This document shows positions 9,904 through 18,183 of a DNA stretch of 64,000 bases, piece by piece. The stretch is from Pantoea sp. AS-PWVM4. Lineage in GTDB: Bacteria > Pseudomonadota > Gammaproteobacteria > Enterobacterales > Enterobacteriaceae. Under the pieces are notes generated by a model. It was given only the letters and a program-made list of their open reading frames with translations. It had not been told where the DNA came from and made no database searches. The position numbers and the translations under genes are program-made. The stretch lies in the NCBI RefSeq assembly GCF_000468095.1, contig NZ_ASZC01000011.1, positions 1 through 64,000 on the forward strand. The letters run 5' to 3'. Within the stretch, counting starts at the first letter, position 1; every line of letters begins with the position of its first letter.

Positions 9904-12390
9904 TTAAATTTTCACCAGCTTAACGGCGCATTTTTTATAATCGGTCTGTTTCGAAAGCGGGTCGGTGGCATCCAGCGTGACGTTGTTGACCAGCACCCCG
10001 GCATCGAAGAACGGTGAAAACACCAACCCCTGCGGTGGCTGATTACGGCCACGCGTTTCGACGGTGGCCATCGCTTCACCCCGACGGGAAACCACGCGCA
10101 CTTTCTCGCCCCGACGCAGACCACGCGCTTTGGCATCCAGCGGATGGATATACAGCAACGCCTGCGGCACCGCACGATGCAGCTCCGGCACACGGCGCGT
10201 CATAGTGCCGGTATGCCAGTGTTCCAGCACGCGGCCGGTACAGAACCACAGATCGTATTCCGCATCCGGTGATTCAGCAGGCGGCTCGTACGGCAGGGCA
10301 AAAATGGTCGCTTTGCCGTCTGGTTTGCCGTAGAAGCGCACGCCCTCGCCTGCTTTGACGTAGCTGTCATGACCTTCGCGATAACGCCAGCGCGTCTCTT
10401 TGCCGTCAACCACCGGCCAGCGCAAACCACGCGCCTGATGATAAGTGTCGAACGGTGCCAAATCATGGCCGTGACCACGACCAAAACTGGCGTACTCTTC
10501 GAACAATCCTTTTTGCAGATAGAAGCCGAAAGCACGGGCATCATCGTTCAGTTGGTCGTCGGCGACCTCACTCAGCGGGAATTGGTTAACCTGGCCATTG
10601 GCAAACAACACGTCGTAGAGGGTTTTGTCACGTAGCGCCGGCTGTTGGGCGATCAATGCCTCCGGCCACACTTCCGCCACGCGGAATCGCTTCGAAAAGT
10701 TCACCAGTTGCCACAGATCGGATTTGGCGTCCCCAGGCGCTTTGACTTGCTGATGCCAAAACTGGGTGCGGCGTTCAGCATTGCCATAGGCACCCTCTTT
10801 TTCCACCCACATGGCGGTGGGCAGAATCAGGTCGGCTGAGAGCGCACTGACGGTCGGATAGGGATCCGACACCACCACAAAGTTGCGCTCATCGCGCCAA
10901 CCCGGCATACGTTCCTGCGTCAGGTTCGGTCCGGCCTGCATGTTGTTGTTGCACATCGACCAGTAGGCATTGATTTTTCCGTCTTTCAGCGCGCGGTCCT
11001 GCGCCACTGCGTGGTAGCCCGGTTTGGCCGGGATGGTGCCGGACGGCAACTTCCACAGTTTTTCTGCCAGCGCGCGATGCTTGTCGTTGGTCACCACCAT
11101 ATCGGCAGGCAAACGATGGGAAAACGTCCCCACTTCACGCGCCGTACCACAGGCTGACGGTTGCCCGGTCAGAGAGAAGGGGCCGGTACCAGGGCGTGAA
11201 ATTTTGCCGGTCAGCAAGTGCAGGTTGTAGACCAGATTATTGGCCCACACGCCACGCGTATGTTGGTTGAAACCCATCGTCCAGTACGACACCACCTTGA
11301 TGTTGGGATCGGCATACAACTCGGCCAGTTTCACCAGTTGATCTTGCTCGACACCGCTCATGGCACTGGCTTTTTCCAACGTATACTCCGCGACAAACTT
11401 CGCGTACTCGTCGAAACTGATTGGCGTCGAGGCATCGCTGTCCGGATTTTTCGCCTTCGCCTGACGCGGGTCGGTCGGACGCAAACCATAACCGATGTCA
11501 GTCGCACCCTGACGCAGCGTGACGTGGTTTTCCAGGAAGGTTTTATCCACCTTGCCGTTCTGAATGATGTAGTTGGCGATAAAGTTGAGGATCACCAGAT
11601 CGGTCTGAGGCACGAACACCATGCCGTTATCCGCCAGCTCAAAGCTGCGATGGCGATAGGTCGACAGCACGGCAACTTTGACGTTTTCATTGCTGAGACG
11701 ACGCGCCGTGATACGGGACCAGAGAATCGGGTGCATCTCGGCCATGTTCGATCCCCACAACACAAAAGCATCAGCCTGCTCGATATCGTCATAGCAGCCC
11801 ATCGGTTCATCCATGCCAAAGGTACGCATAAGCCCAACCACCGCCGACGCCATGCAGTGACGCGCATTGGGATCGAGGTTATTACTGCGGAAACCGGCTT
11901 TCATCAGCTTGGAGGCCGCGTAACCTTCCCACAAGGTCCACTGGCCAGAACCGAACATACCAATGGATTCCGGTCCGTTGGCCTTAAGCGCAGCCTTAAA
12001 CTTCTCCTCCATGATGTCGAACGCCTGTTCCCAGCTAATCGGCGTGAATGTGCCATTTTTGTCGAAACGCCCTTCGGTCATCCGCAATAGCGGCTGGGTC
12101 AGACGGTCCTTGCCGTACATAATTTTGGGCAGAAAATAGCCTTTAATGCAGTTCAGGCCACGGTTCACCTCCGCCTGCGGATCGCCCTGTGAAGCAACCA
12201 CACGACCATCCTGAGTGCCCACCAGCACGCCGCAGCCCGTTCCGCAAAAGCGACAGGGCGCTTTTTCCCAACGAATCGGTGCCGCCAACGCCGTGGCGGC
12301 TTTGGTAACGGTAGGGATGACTAATCCCGCAGCGGTTGCAGCTGCCGCCGCCGCATTGGCTTTCATAAAATCACGACGACTCAGTTGCAT
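9904..12390 (-). CDS. napA: Periplasmic nitrate reductase catalytic subunit NapA
   Basis: Molybdenum bis-MGD enzyme that reduces nitrate to nitrite in the periplasm. The N-terminus is a twin-arginine signal (SRRDFMK at 4-10, then an Ala-rich run). One [4Fe-4S] cluster is ligated by Cys46, 49, 53 and 81 (CRFCGTGC...C). Cys179 in ARHCMASA is the molybdenum ligand of the Nap family. The length of 828 aa equals that of E. coli NapA. The NapD stop overlaps its start by 10 bases, consistent with coupled synthesis of the enzyme and its Tat-signal chaperone. Confidence 0.98.
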   Translation of the reverse strand: MQLSRRDFMKANAAAAAATAAGLVIPTVTKAATALAAPIRWEKAPCRFCGTGCGVLVGTQDGRVVASQGDPQAEVNRGLNCIKGYFLPKIMYGKDRLTQPLLRMTEGRFDKNGTFTPISWEQAFDIMEEKFKAALKANGPESIGMFGSGQWTLWEGYAASKLMKAGFRSNNLDPNARHCMASAVVGLMRTFGMDEPMGCYDDIEQADAFVLWGSNMAEMHPILWSRITARRLSNENVKVAVLSTYRHRSFELADNGMVFVPQTDLVILNFIANYIIQNGKVDKTFLENHVTLRQGATDIGYGLRPTDPRQAKAKNPDSDASTPISFDEYAKFVAEYTLEKASAMSGVEQDQLVKLAELYADPNIKVVSYWTMGFNQHTRGVWANNLVYNLHLLTGKISRPGTGPFSLTGQPSACGTAREVGTFSHRLPADMVVTNDKHRALAEKLWKLPSGTIPAKPGYHAVAQDRALKDGKINAYWSMCNNNMQAGPNLTQERMPGWRDERNFVVVSDPYPTVSALSADLILPTAMWVEKEGAYGNAERRTQFWHQQVKAPGDAKSDLWQLVNFSKRFRVAEVWPEALIAQQPALRDKTLYDVLFANGQVNQFPLSEVADDQLNDDARAFGFYLQKGLFEEYASFGRGHGHDLAPFDTYHQARGLRWPVVDGKETRWRYREGHDSYVKAGEGVRFYGKPDGKATIFALPYEPPAESPDAEYDLWFCTGRVLEHWHTGTMTRRVPELHRAVPQALLYIHPLDAKARGLRRGEKVRVVSRRGEAMATVETRGRNQPPQGLVFSPFFDAGVLVNNVTLDATDPLSKQTDYKKCAVKLVKI

Positions 12391-12665
12391 GAGGTTTCCT
12401 TGGCAAGTTCTTCAAATTCGTCCTGCTGGTGATACACCAGCGATACCGCCAACACGCCTGGGATATTGCGCGTGGCTTCAATGTTGCTTAGCAGCGTGGC
12501 GCTATCGGACGCGCCCAACGTGACCGCCAGGGTGCCGCGTGCGGCGTCTTGAGCGGCGATGTCGCTGTCGGCCCAGGTCAGTAGCTCCTGCGTGACCGCA
12601 GCACAAGCCGCCGGTCGCGCCTGAATCACCAGGCCACAGACGTGCCAACTGTTATTCGGGTTCAT
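12381..12665 (-). CDS. napD: NapD, chaperone of the NapA twin-arginine signal
   Basis: Small cytoplasmic protein (94 aa) that binds the Tat signal of NapA during cofactor loading. The start [15 protein letters not shown] is chosen because this motif opens NapD proteins and overlaps the napF stop by 14 bases; a longer frame would run far into nap[13 protein letters not shown] near the end is typical of the ferredoxin-like NapD fold. It overlaps napA by 10 bases. Confidence 0.93.
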   Translation of the reverse strand: MNPNNSWHVCGLVIQARPAACAAVTQELLTWADSDIAAQDAARGTLAVTLGASDSATLLSNIEATRNIPGVLAVSLVYHQQDEFEELAKETSCN

Positions 12666-13125
12666 GATGTAATCCTGTGGCTGAAACCGGGCAAGGCGCG
12701 ATGCACGCACCACAACCGGTGCAATGCTGCGGCGTGGTTTCGGGTTGTGCGATACCGTTGGCAGTAAGGCGAAAAACGATGGCCTGCTGCTCACAATTTT
12801 CCTGACAACTGCGACAATTCACCCCCTGAAAGGTGATGCAATCACGGCTGATGCGGATACGTTGCTGCCACGGCTGCTGCTCGCGCGGATAAAACAGCGC
12901 CTGTGGGCAGGCATCGGCGCAGGCGGCACAGAAGGTACATTCACCTCGTTGAAAATCGATCTGCGGTACCGCACCGGGCGCAAGCTGTACAATCTGCGTT
13001 TCGCAGGCGGTTACGCAGTTGCCACAACCGTCACACCCGGTCTGATGGCGCCACCACGGCAATGCAATCGCCCCCGTGACAGCTTTACGCTGCCCGGTGA
13101 AGAATTGGCGTCGTGACAGCCCCAT
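12652..13125 (-). CDS. napF: NapF, ferredoxin-type maturation protein of periplasmic nitrate reductase
   Basis: Cytoplasmic iron-sulfur protein (157 aa) that in E. coli interacts with NapA during maturation. Cys clusters: CDGCGNCVTAC (~30-40), CTFCAACADACP (~63-74), CRSCQENC (~102-109) and CTGCGACIAPCP (~134-145). The third lacks the usual CP ending. First gene of the operon. The ATG at 13125 follows AAGGTG at good distance, leaving a leader of about 30 bases from the predicted transcription start. Confidence 0.93.
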   Translation of the reverse strand: MGLSRRQFFTGQRKAVTGAIALPWWRHQTGCDGCGNCVTACETQIVQLAPGAVPQIDFQRGECTFCAACADACPQALFYPREQQPWQQRIRISRDCITFQGVNCRSCQENCEQQAIVFRLTANGIAQPETTPQHCTGCGACIAPCPVSATGLHHEPE

Positions 13126-13153
13126 CGGTACACCTTAATTCGGGTTAGAAAAT

Positions 13154-13225
13154 TAGGGCTTAAAATAACCTGACACAATGGAGGGCTATATCACCCGAAA
13201 GGAGTAATTCCCGGAGTGGGATCAA
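13154..13225 (-). promoter_or_regulatory. napF promoter with NarP (7-2-7) and FNR sites
   Basis: Read on the minus strand towards napF: an FNR-like site TTGAT-CCCA-CTCCG (13225-13212), with one perfect and one poor half; a NarL/NarP inverted heptamer pair TACTCCT-TT-CGGGTGA (13206-13191), with one perfect heptamer and one 4/7; and a -10-like TATTTT (13167-13162). The centres are 13218.5 and 13198.5, exactly 20 bases apart, and the NarP site lies about 44 bases upstream of the predicted start near 13154. E. coli napF has FNR at -64.5 and NarP at -44.5. Individual matches are modest; the spacing carries the call. Confidence 0.65.
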
Positions 13226-13291
13226 GGGGGGAGCAGATGGTGATCAGACGGGTCCAGGTGCCAGAAAAAACGCGGCATTACGGTGGCAAAA

Positions 13292-13320
13292 ACAAAAAAG
13301 GCCGTCGGAGAGACGGCCTT
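13292..13320 (-). terminator. Rho-independent terminator of ansP
   Basis: Arms AAGGCCGTC (13298-13306) and GACGGCCTT (13312-13320). On the minus strand the stem is followed by a T-rich tract (TTTTGTTTTT). It lies 22 bases beyond the ansP stop. Confidence 0.88.
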
Positions 13321-13341
13321 CTGATAACACATCATGCGCGT

Positions 13342-14844
13342 TTAGCGTGAAGAATCTTCCGCCAGGATACGCGGTGCGTCATCCGACTCATCGACATGAT
13401 GATCATGTTCTTTCATCGCTTCTTCGTGTACGCGCTTACGCACACCAAACCAGCCCAGCACCAACACCACCGCAATCAGCGGGATGGAGGCAATGGTGTA
13501 GGTGCCATTCGGGTAGTCAAACGCCATCAACACCAGCACGCTGACCAGGAACAGCAGCGTCAACCAGGAGGTGACCGGTGCCCACGGCAGCTTGAAGCTG
13601 ACATCTTCCGCTTTGCCTTCTTTGATGGCTTTGCGCAGACGCATCTGGCATACCACGATAAAGCCCCACGAAGAGATGATACCCAGCGATGCCACGTTCA
13701 GGACGATCTCAAATACCTGAGACGGTACGTAGTAGTTCAGCACCACGCCCACCACATAGACAGCGATGGTCACCAGGATACCGGCAAACGGCACCTGCTG
13801 GTTGCTCATCTTCGACATAAACTTCGGTGCAGAACCGCCCATCGACATCGAACGCAGAATACGACCGGTGGAGTACAGACCGGAGTTCAGGCTGGACAAC
13901 GCCGCACTCAGCACCACGATATTCATAACGCTACCGATATAAGGCACGCCCAGTTTGGAGAAGAAGGTCACGAACGGACTCTGCCCGGCCTGATAAGCAT
14001 TCCACGGCAACAGCAGCACCAACAGCACCACCGAACCCACGTAGAACAGGCCGATACGCCAAATCACGCTGTTGATCGCTTTTGGCAGCATGGTTTTCGG
14101 GTCTTTACACTCCCCCGCCGCCGTGCCTACCAGCTCGATCGAAGCGAAGGCAAACACCACCCCTTGCACCAGCACCAGCGCAGGCAGCAGACCATGTGGG
14201 AACAGGCCGCCGTTATCGGTTATCAGGTGGAAACCGGTGGCATTGCCGTCCAGCGGCTTACCGCTGCCGAGGAACACCACGCCAACCACCAGGAACACCA
14301 CGATGGCCAGCACCTTAATCAGCGCAAACCAGAACTCCATCTCGGCGAACCACTTCACGCCGATCATGTTCATGGTGCCAACAATTGCCAGCGCACCAAG
14401 GGCAAACACCCACTGGGGAACATCACCAAACGCGCCCCAGTAATGCATATACAGCGCAACGGCCGTGATATCGACGATACCGGTCATCGCCCAGTTAACA
14501 AAGTACATCCAGCCCGCCACATATGACGCTTTTTCACCAAGAAATTCACGCGCATAGGAAACAAAGCTGCCGCTGGAAGGACGATGTAAAACCAGTTCGC
14601 CCAACGCACGCAGAATGAAGAAAGAGAAGATACCGCACACCAGATACACCAGTGCCAGAGCCGGACCTGCCATCTGTAAGCGCGCACCTGCGCCTAAAAA
14701 TAGCCCCGTACCAATAGCACCGCCGATGGCGATCATTTGAACCTGACGATTACCCATAGCTTTGTGGTAACCGGTGTCGTGGGAATTCAGCCAGCGTCGT
14801 TTCGCAGCGCGTTGTTCGGCCGCGGTTTTTTTAGTAGGTTTCAT
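13342..14844 (-). CDS. ansP: L-asparagine permease AnsP (APC superfamily)
   Basis: Inner-membrane amino acid:proton symporter with about 12 membrane helices. Family landmarks are KRRWLNSHDTGYHKAMGNRQVQMIAIGG split around the first helix (GAIGTGLFLGAG), and VFAFASIELVGTAAGE in helix 6. Most of the core is identical to E. coli AnsP as recalled (499 aa), rather than to its paralogues. The ATG at 14844 is preferred over the frame's first start nine codons upstream because AGGAA precedes it closely. The C-terminus is His/Asp-rich and hydrophilic. It stands as a single gene with its own terminator and a PurR-like site upstream. Confidence 0.93.
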   Translation of the reverse strand: MKPTKKTAAEQRAAKRRWLNSHDTGYHKAMGNRQVQMIAIGGAIGTGLFLGAGARLQMAGPALALVYLVCGIFSFFILRALGELVLHRPSSGSFVSYAREFLGEKASYVAGWMYFVNWAMTGIVDITAVALYMHYWGAFGDVPQWVFALGALAIVGTMNMIGVKWFAEMEFWFALIKVLAIVVFLVVGVVFLGSGKPLDGNATGFHLITDNGGLFPHGLLPALVLVQGVVFAFASIELVGTAAGECKDPKTMLPKAINSVIWRIGLFYVGSVVLLVLLLPWNAYQAGQSPFVTFFSKLGVPYIGSVMNIVVLSAALSSLNSGLYSTGRILRSMSMGGSAPKFMSKMSNQQVPFAGILVTIAVYVVGVVLNYYVPSQVFEIVLNVASLGIISSWGFIVVCQMRLRKAIKEGKAEDVSFKLPWAPVTSWLTLLFLVSVLVLMAFDYPNGTYTIASIPLIAVVLVLGWFGVRKRVHEEAMKEHDHHVDESDDAPRILAEDSSR

Positions 14845-14880
14845 AGCTTTCCTGTTTATCCTGACCATCAATCACCGGCT

Positions 14881-14896
14881 TACCAAACGTTTGCGT
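14881..14896. promoter_or_regulatory. PurR-like operator upstream of ansP
   Basis: TACCAAACGTTTGCGT matches the PurR consensus ACGCAAACGTTTGCGT at 13 of 16 positions, with an intact AAACGTTTGCGT core, 37 bases upstream of the ansP start. Other LacI-family repressors share the central AAACGTTT, so the owner is not certain. Confidence 0.45.
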
Positions 14897-15057
14897 AGCA
14901 CGGTGCGAAATGGGGTAAAACCCCGGTTGCAGGCGGCGGAACGATGTCGCGCAGCGATCCGGGAAATTACGGCGATGAATCCTACCCGTTCTGCAAGAAC
15001 GAAGCAAAATATACCGCCAGATTGCACAGAATGAATTGAGATTATCCTTCACAGTGC

Positions 15058-15087
15058 ACAAAAAAACCGGCCAGAGCGTCTGGCCGG
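15058..15087 (-). terminator. Terminator downstream of the DUF1471 gene
   Basis: Nine-base arms CCGGCCAGA (15067-15075) and TCTGGCCGG (15079-15087) with a 3-base loop. The minus strand then reads TTTTTTTGTG. It ends 32 bases past the stop at 15119. Confidence 0.9.
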
Positions 15088-15118
15088 TGAAGATTGCGGC
15101 AGGAAAAAATCGGGGAAA

Positions 15119-15391
15119 TTAACGATAAATCTCGGCGGTACCACTCCACATGCTGGAGTCACCTGGATTTTGCACGCCGATGACACGGTAATGGCTGGCA
15201 CCCATCTCTTGCGCTTTCTGTGACAACTGACGTGTCGCATCATCCAGTGAGCCACTGACGCCACTGACGGAGACGCTACCGATACTTTGCATATTTTGAG
15301 CTTGTTCCGCGTTTAACGCTGTCGCGGCCAGCGAACTAAAACTTGCGGCGGCTAGCAGTGCACCAGCCAGAACAGCATATCGAGTCTTCAT
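15119..15391 (-). CDS. Small exported DUF1471 (YdgH/BhsA/McbA-like) protein
   Basis: A 90-residue periplasmic protein. A signal peptide (MKTRYAVLAGALLAAASFSSLA) is followed by a ~65-residue domain with the family pattern IGSVSVSGVSGSLDDA...LSQKAQEMGASHYRVIGV. Members (BhsA, McbA, YhcN, YahO in E. coli) are stress-induced and affect biofilm and surface properties. Which paralogue this is cannot be settled by eye. It is a single gene with its own terminator, between ansP and narQ. Confidence 0.85.
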   Translation of the reverse strand: MKTRYAVLAGALLAAASFSSLAATALNAEQAQNMQSIGSVSVSGVSGSLDDATRQLSQKAQEMGASHYRVIGVQNPGDSSMWSGTAEIYR

Positions 15392-15637
15392 GGGATGCTC
15401 CTGTTATCTTGCGGGGAAACCGACGGCCTACGCAAAAAGTATTAGTCAGCCAGGCAAAAGCGGGATGGTGCAAGCGGTAAAACTGTTCAATTTTTCGACA
15501 GAGGTTTCAGATTTATCCTGGGAAATGTAAATTGCGGTTACTTTATGTGCGAAGAGTAACCTGATGTCGCGAGATAACGTCGCCGACATGACAACGCTGC
15601 TTTATAATTCCGCGCTCGCAACAGGGTTTTTATCGTG

Positions 15638-17323
15638 ATGGTTAAACGTCCCGTAATACGCACTATCGCTCGCGCGCTGAGCGCAATTGTCCTGCTTTCG
15701 CTGCTCACTTCCGGGCTGGCGTTGATGACACTTTCCAGTAGCTTACGTGATGCTGAGACAGTCAATGTCGCCGGGTCGCTGCGAATGCAAATTTATCGCC
15801 TGGCCTGGGACAGCACGCGCGATCCCCAACAGCTAACTCATCATATTGGTTTATATGAACAAACCCTGGACGCTCCGGCATTGAGCAATCTGGAGCGCGC
15901 GTGGGTACCGATCGAAGTTCGCAACCGTTACCACTATCTGCGCGATAACTGGCCGGAACTGAAGCAACGATTACAAACGCAGAACACCCTGATTTATCAA
16001 CAGCAGGTCGCCAGCTACGTCGGTGAAATCAATCGTTTTGTGTTGTCCGTACAGCATTACGCCGAGCTAAAAATGCATCTGGTGGTTGCCAGCAGCCTGT
16101 TTGGTTTTCTGGCGATTGTCGGGCTGGCACTCTGGACCATCCGTTTTATTCGCAGCAACGTGGTGGGGCCGCTCGACGCGCTGGTCACCGCCAGTCAGTT
16201 TGTCGAACAAACTCGCTTCAGCTTTCCTCCCCTGCCCGTGGCACAGCCTAACGAACTTGGTGTGCTGGCCCATGCCTTCACGGCGATGGCGGCCAGATTA
16301 CAATCACACTATCGCCTGCTGGAAGATGCGGTGCAGGAGAAAACCGAGAGCCTGACGCAGGCTAACCGCACGCTGTCTCTGCTCTATGAAAGCTCGCAAA
16401 TGCTTACCAGCAGCGCCCTCAATCCCGATGTATTTCAGGGTTTTATCGAGCAACTTCAGCAGCGCGAAGGTTTTAACGTGGTGGTGCTGGAGAGTGACAA
16501 CCAGACATTCCAGACCGGAAGCAGTGATGCCAACTGCCGCTGGCAGCGCATCACATTGCGTCAGGATGAGCAGCCCTTCGGCGAATTGCGTTGGCAATCG
16601 CCGCAACGCGCGTCGTCCGGGGAATTGATGCAGAGCCTGGCGAATATGTTGGCTCGCGCCCTGTGGGTCTGGCAGACGCAGAAGCAATATCAGCAAATGC
16701 TGTTAATTGAAGAGCGCGCGACCATTGCCCGCGAACTTCACGATTCGCTGGCGCAGTCACTCTCCTTTTTACGGATTCAGCTTACGCTGCTGCGACGCAC
16801 GGTCGATGGCAGCCAGTTGGCAGCGCAAAGTATTATCAGCGAGTTTGACCGGGCGCTGGCAGACGCTTATCAACAATTACGTGAGTTGCTGACCACCTTC
16901 CGCCTGACTATTGAGCAGGCAGATTTGGTAGCAGCTATGCAGGCAATGATCGTACCCTTACAGGAACAATCCCAGGCGGCGATCCAGTTTGACTATCAAC
17001 CTGGGCTACAAAGCCTCGATGCACAACAGCAGGTGCATGTTTTACAGATTGCGCGCGAGGCCTTACTCAACGCCATTCGCCATGCCGGTGCGCAGCAGAT
17101 TCGCATTTGCTATCAGCGTATCGCTGAGGAGGATCATCTGTTAACCATCGAAGATGACGGTATTGGTATCCGTAGCACGGAAGAACCGCCGGGCCATTAC
17201 GGCCTGACAATTATGGCAGAACGGGCAGCACGCCTTGCCGGCACGCTGCTGATTACCCCGCAGGAACGCGGCACGCGTGTCACCTTACGTTTCCCGCCTC
17301 GCCCGACCTACCTGCTGGAATAA
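15638..17323 (+). CDS. narQ: Nitrate/nitrite sensor histidine kinase NarQ
   Basis: Inner-membrane kinase that senses periplasmic nitrate and nitrite and phosphorylates NarP/NarL. Membrane helices at ~13-33 and ~148-170 bracket a periplasmic domain. The ligand-binding P-box follows the first helix (SLRDAETVNVAGSLRMQIYR). A HAMP domain comes next, then a cysteine-poor linker and a HisKA_3/HATPase region. The phospho-acceptor is His368 in ARELHDSLAQSLSFLRIQL, and the ATP-binding part has EALLNAIRHA and DDGIGI. The length (561 aa) and the next-door acrD fit NarQ rather than NarX. ATG 15638 is taken; a GTG one codon earlier is possible. narP follows 31 bases later. Confidence 0.94.
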   Translation: MVKRPVIRTIARALSAIVLLSLLTSGLALMTLSSSLRDAETVNVAGSLRMQIYRLAWDSTRDPQQLTHHIGLYEQTLDAPALSNLERAWVPIEVRNRYHYLRDNWPELKQRLQTQNTLIYQQQVASYVGEINRFVLSVQHYAELKMHLVVASSLFGFLAIVGLALWTIRFIRSNVVGPLDALVTASQFVEQTRFSFPPLPVAQPNELGVLAHAFTAMAARLQSHYRLLEDAVQEKTESLTQANRTLSLLYESSQMLTSSALNPDVFQGFIEQLQQREGFNVVVLESDNQTFQTGSSDANCRWQRITLRQDEQPFGELRWQSPQRASSGELMQSLANMLARALWVWQTQKQYQQMLLIEERATIARELHDSLAQSLSFLRIQLTLLRRTVDGSQLAAQSIISEFDRALADAYQQLRELLTTFRLTIEQADLVAAMQAMIVPLQEQSQAAIQFDYQPGLQSLDAQQQVHVLQIAREALLNAIRHAGAQQIRICYQRIAEEDHLLTIEDDGIGIRSTEEPPGHYGLTIMAERAARLAGTLLITPQERGTRVTLRFPPRPTYLLE

Positions 17324-17354
17324 CACGATACATGGACTGTTTATTGGAGAGAAT

Positions 17355-17987
17355 ATGGACCAGCCCAAACTGACAATCATGATAGTTGATGACCATCCCC
17401 TGATGCGCCGCGGCGTTCGCCAGTTGCTGGCGCTGGAGCCACGGCTTCAGGTGGTGGCCGAGGCCAATAATGGCACGGAGGCGCTGGCAGAGGCCCGTCG
17501 CCTGTCGCCTGATGTGATTCTGCTCGACCTGAATATGAAAGGGATGTCCGGGCTGGATACGCTAAAAGCGTTACGCCATGAGGAGATCTCTGCCCGCATC
17601 CTGGTGTTGACCGTTTCCGATGCGCGTAGTGATATCTACGCCATGATTGATGCCGGGGCAGATGGCTATTTGCTGAAGGACAGTGAACCGGAGCAATTGC
17701 TGCAACAAATCCTGTCCGGCGCCCAGGGGGAGAACGTATTCAGTGAGGTGGTGGAGGAGTATCTCGCCAATCGCCCACACAGCTCCAATCCGTTCCGCCA
17801 GTTGACCGAGCGCGAACTCGACGTACTACAGGAAGTGGCGCGTGGTTTGTCGAATAAAGAGATTGCCACCACGCTGCATATCTCTGAAGAGACGGTCAAA
17901 GTGCATATTCGCAATCTGCTGCGCAAACTGGATGTACGCTCACGCGTGGCCGCCACCGTGCTCTGGCTGGAGAGCCGGAACGTCTAG
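17355..17987 (+). CDS. narP: Nitrate/nitrite response regulator NarP
   Basis: Two-component regulator of the NarL/FixJ type (210 aa). The receiver domain has Asp12-Asp13 and phospho-acceptor Asp58 in ILLDLNMKGMSG. The C-terminal LuxR-type HTH contains LTERELDVLQEVARGLSNKEIA and VKVHIRNLLRKL (split here to show the motif). Closest to E. coli NarP, which binds 7-2-7 heptamer sites such as the one in front of napF. The ATG at 17355 follows TTGGAGAG. It forms an operon with narQ; in E. coli narP and narQ are unlinked. Confidence 0.94.
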   Translation: MDQPKLTIMIVDDHPLMRRGVRQLLALEPRLQVVAEANNGTEALAEARRLSPDVILLDLNMKGMSGLDTLKALRHEEISARILVLTVSDARSDIYAMIDAGADGYLLKDSEPEQLLQQILSGAQGENVFSEVVEEYLANRPHSSNPFRQLTERELDVLQEVARGLSNKEIATTLHISEETVKVHIRNLLRKLDVRSRVAATVLWLESRNV

Positions 17988-18017
17988 CACATCACATAAA
18001 ACCGTCGGGACATTTAC

Positions 18018-18035
18018 ACTTTCTCCATAATTTCT
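18018..18035 (+). promoter_or_regulatory. BaeR box in front of acrD
   Basis: ACTTTCTCCATAATTTCT matches the BaeR consensus TTTTTCTCCATDATTGGC at 13 of 18 positions, including the whole core TTTCTCCATAATT (18020-18032). It lies about 150 bases upstream of acrD. In E. coli and Salmonella BaeSR activates acrD through such a box. Confidence 0.72.
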
Positions 18036-18183
18036 CCACGATTATCTAATTTGCGCCGCGTAGAGTAAGCAGCGGCAGGAGATTCTCCCGAGATAGCGCA
18101 TCCCCTCCGCCAGCGTGGGCCCACACGGGTTCACGCTTCTGATAATAAAAGTAAAAAATACGCAGCTGAGGAGTGTCGGTTCC

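Noticed and set aside
11218-12090. 290-codon plus-strand frame opposite napA
   Set aside because: Antisense shadow with the same character; napA is unambiguous.
13234-13247. Second FNR-like sequence (CAGAT-GGTG-ATCAG) upstream of nap
   Set aside because: Also 7/10, but neither half is perfect and its distance to the NarP site (42 bases) does not fit the known arrangement. The site at 13212-13225 was preferred.
13396-14526. 376-codon plus-strand frame opposite ansP
   Set aside because: Antisense shadow of a high-GC gene: His/Gln-rich, no RBS, and ansP is certain on the other strand.
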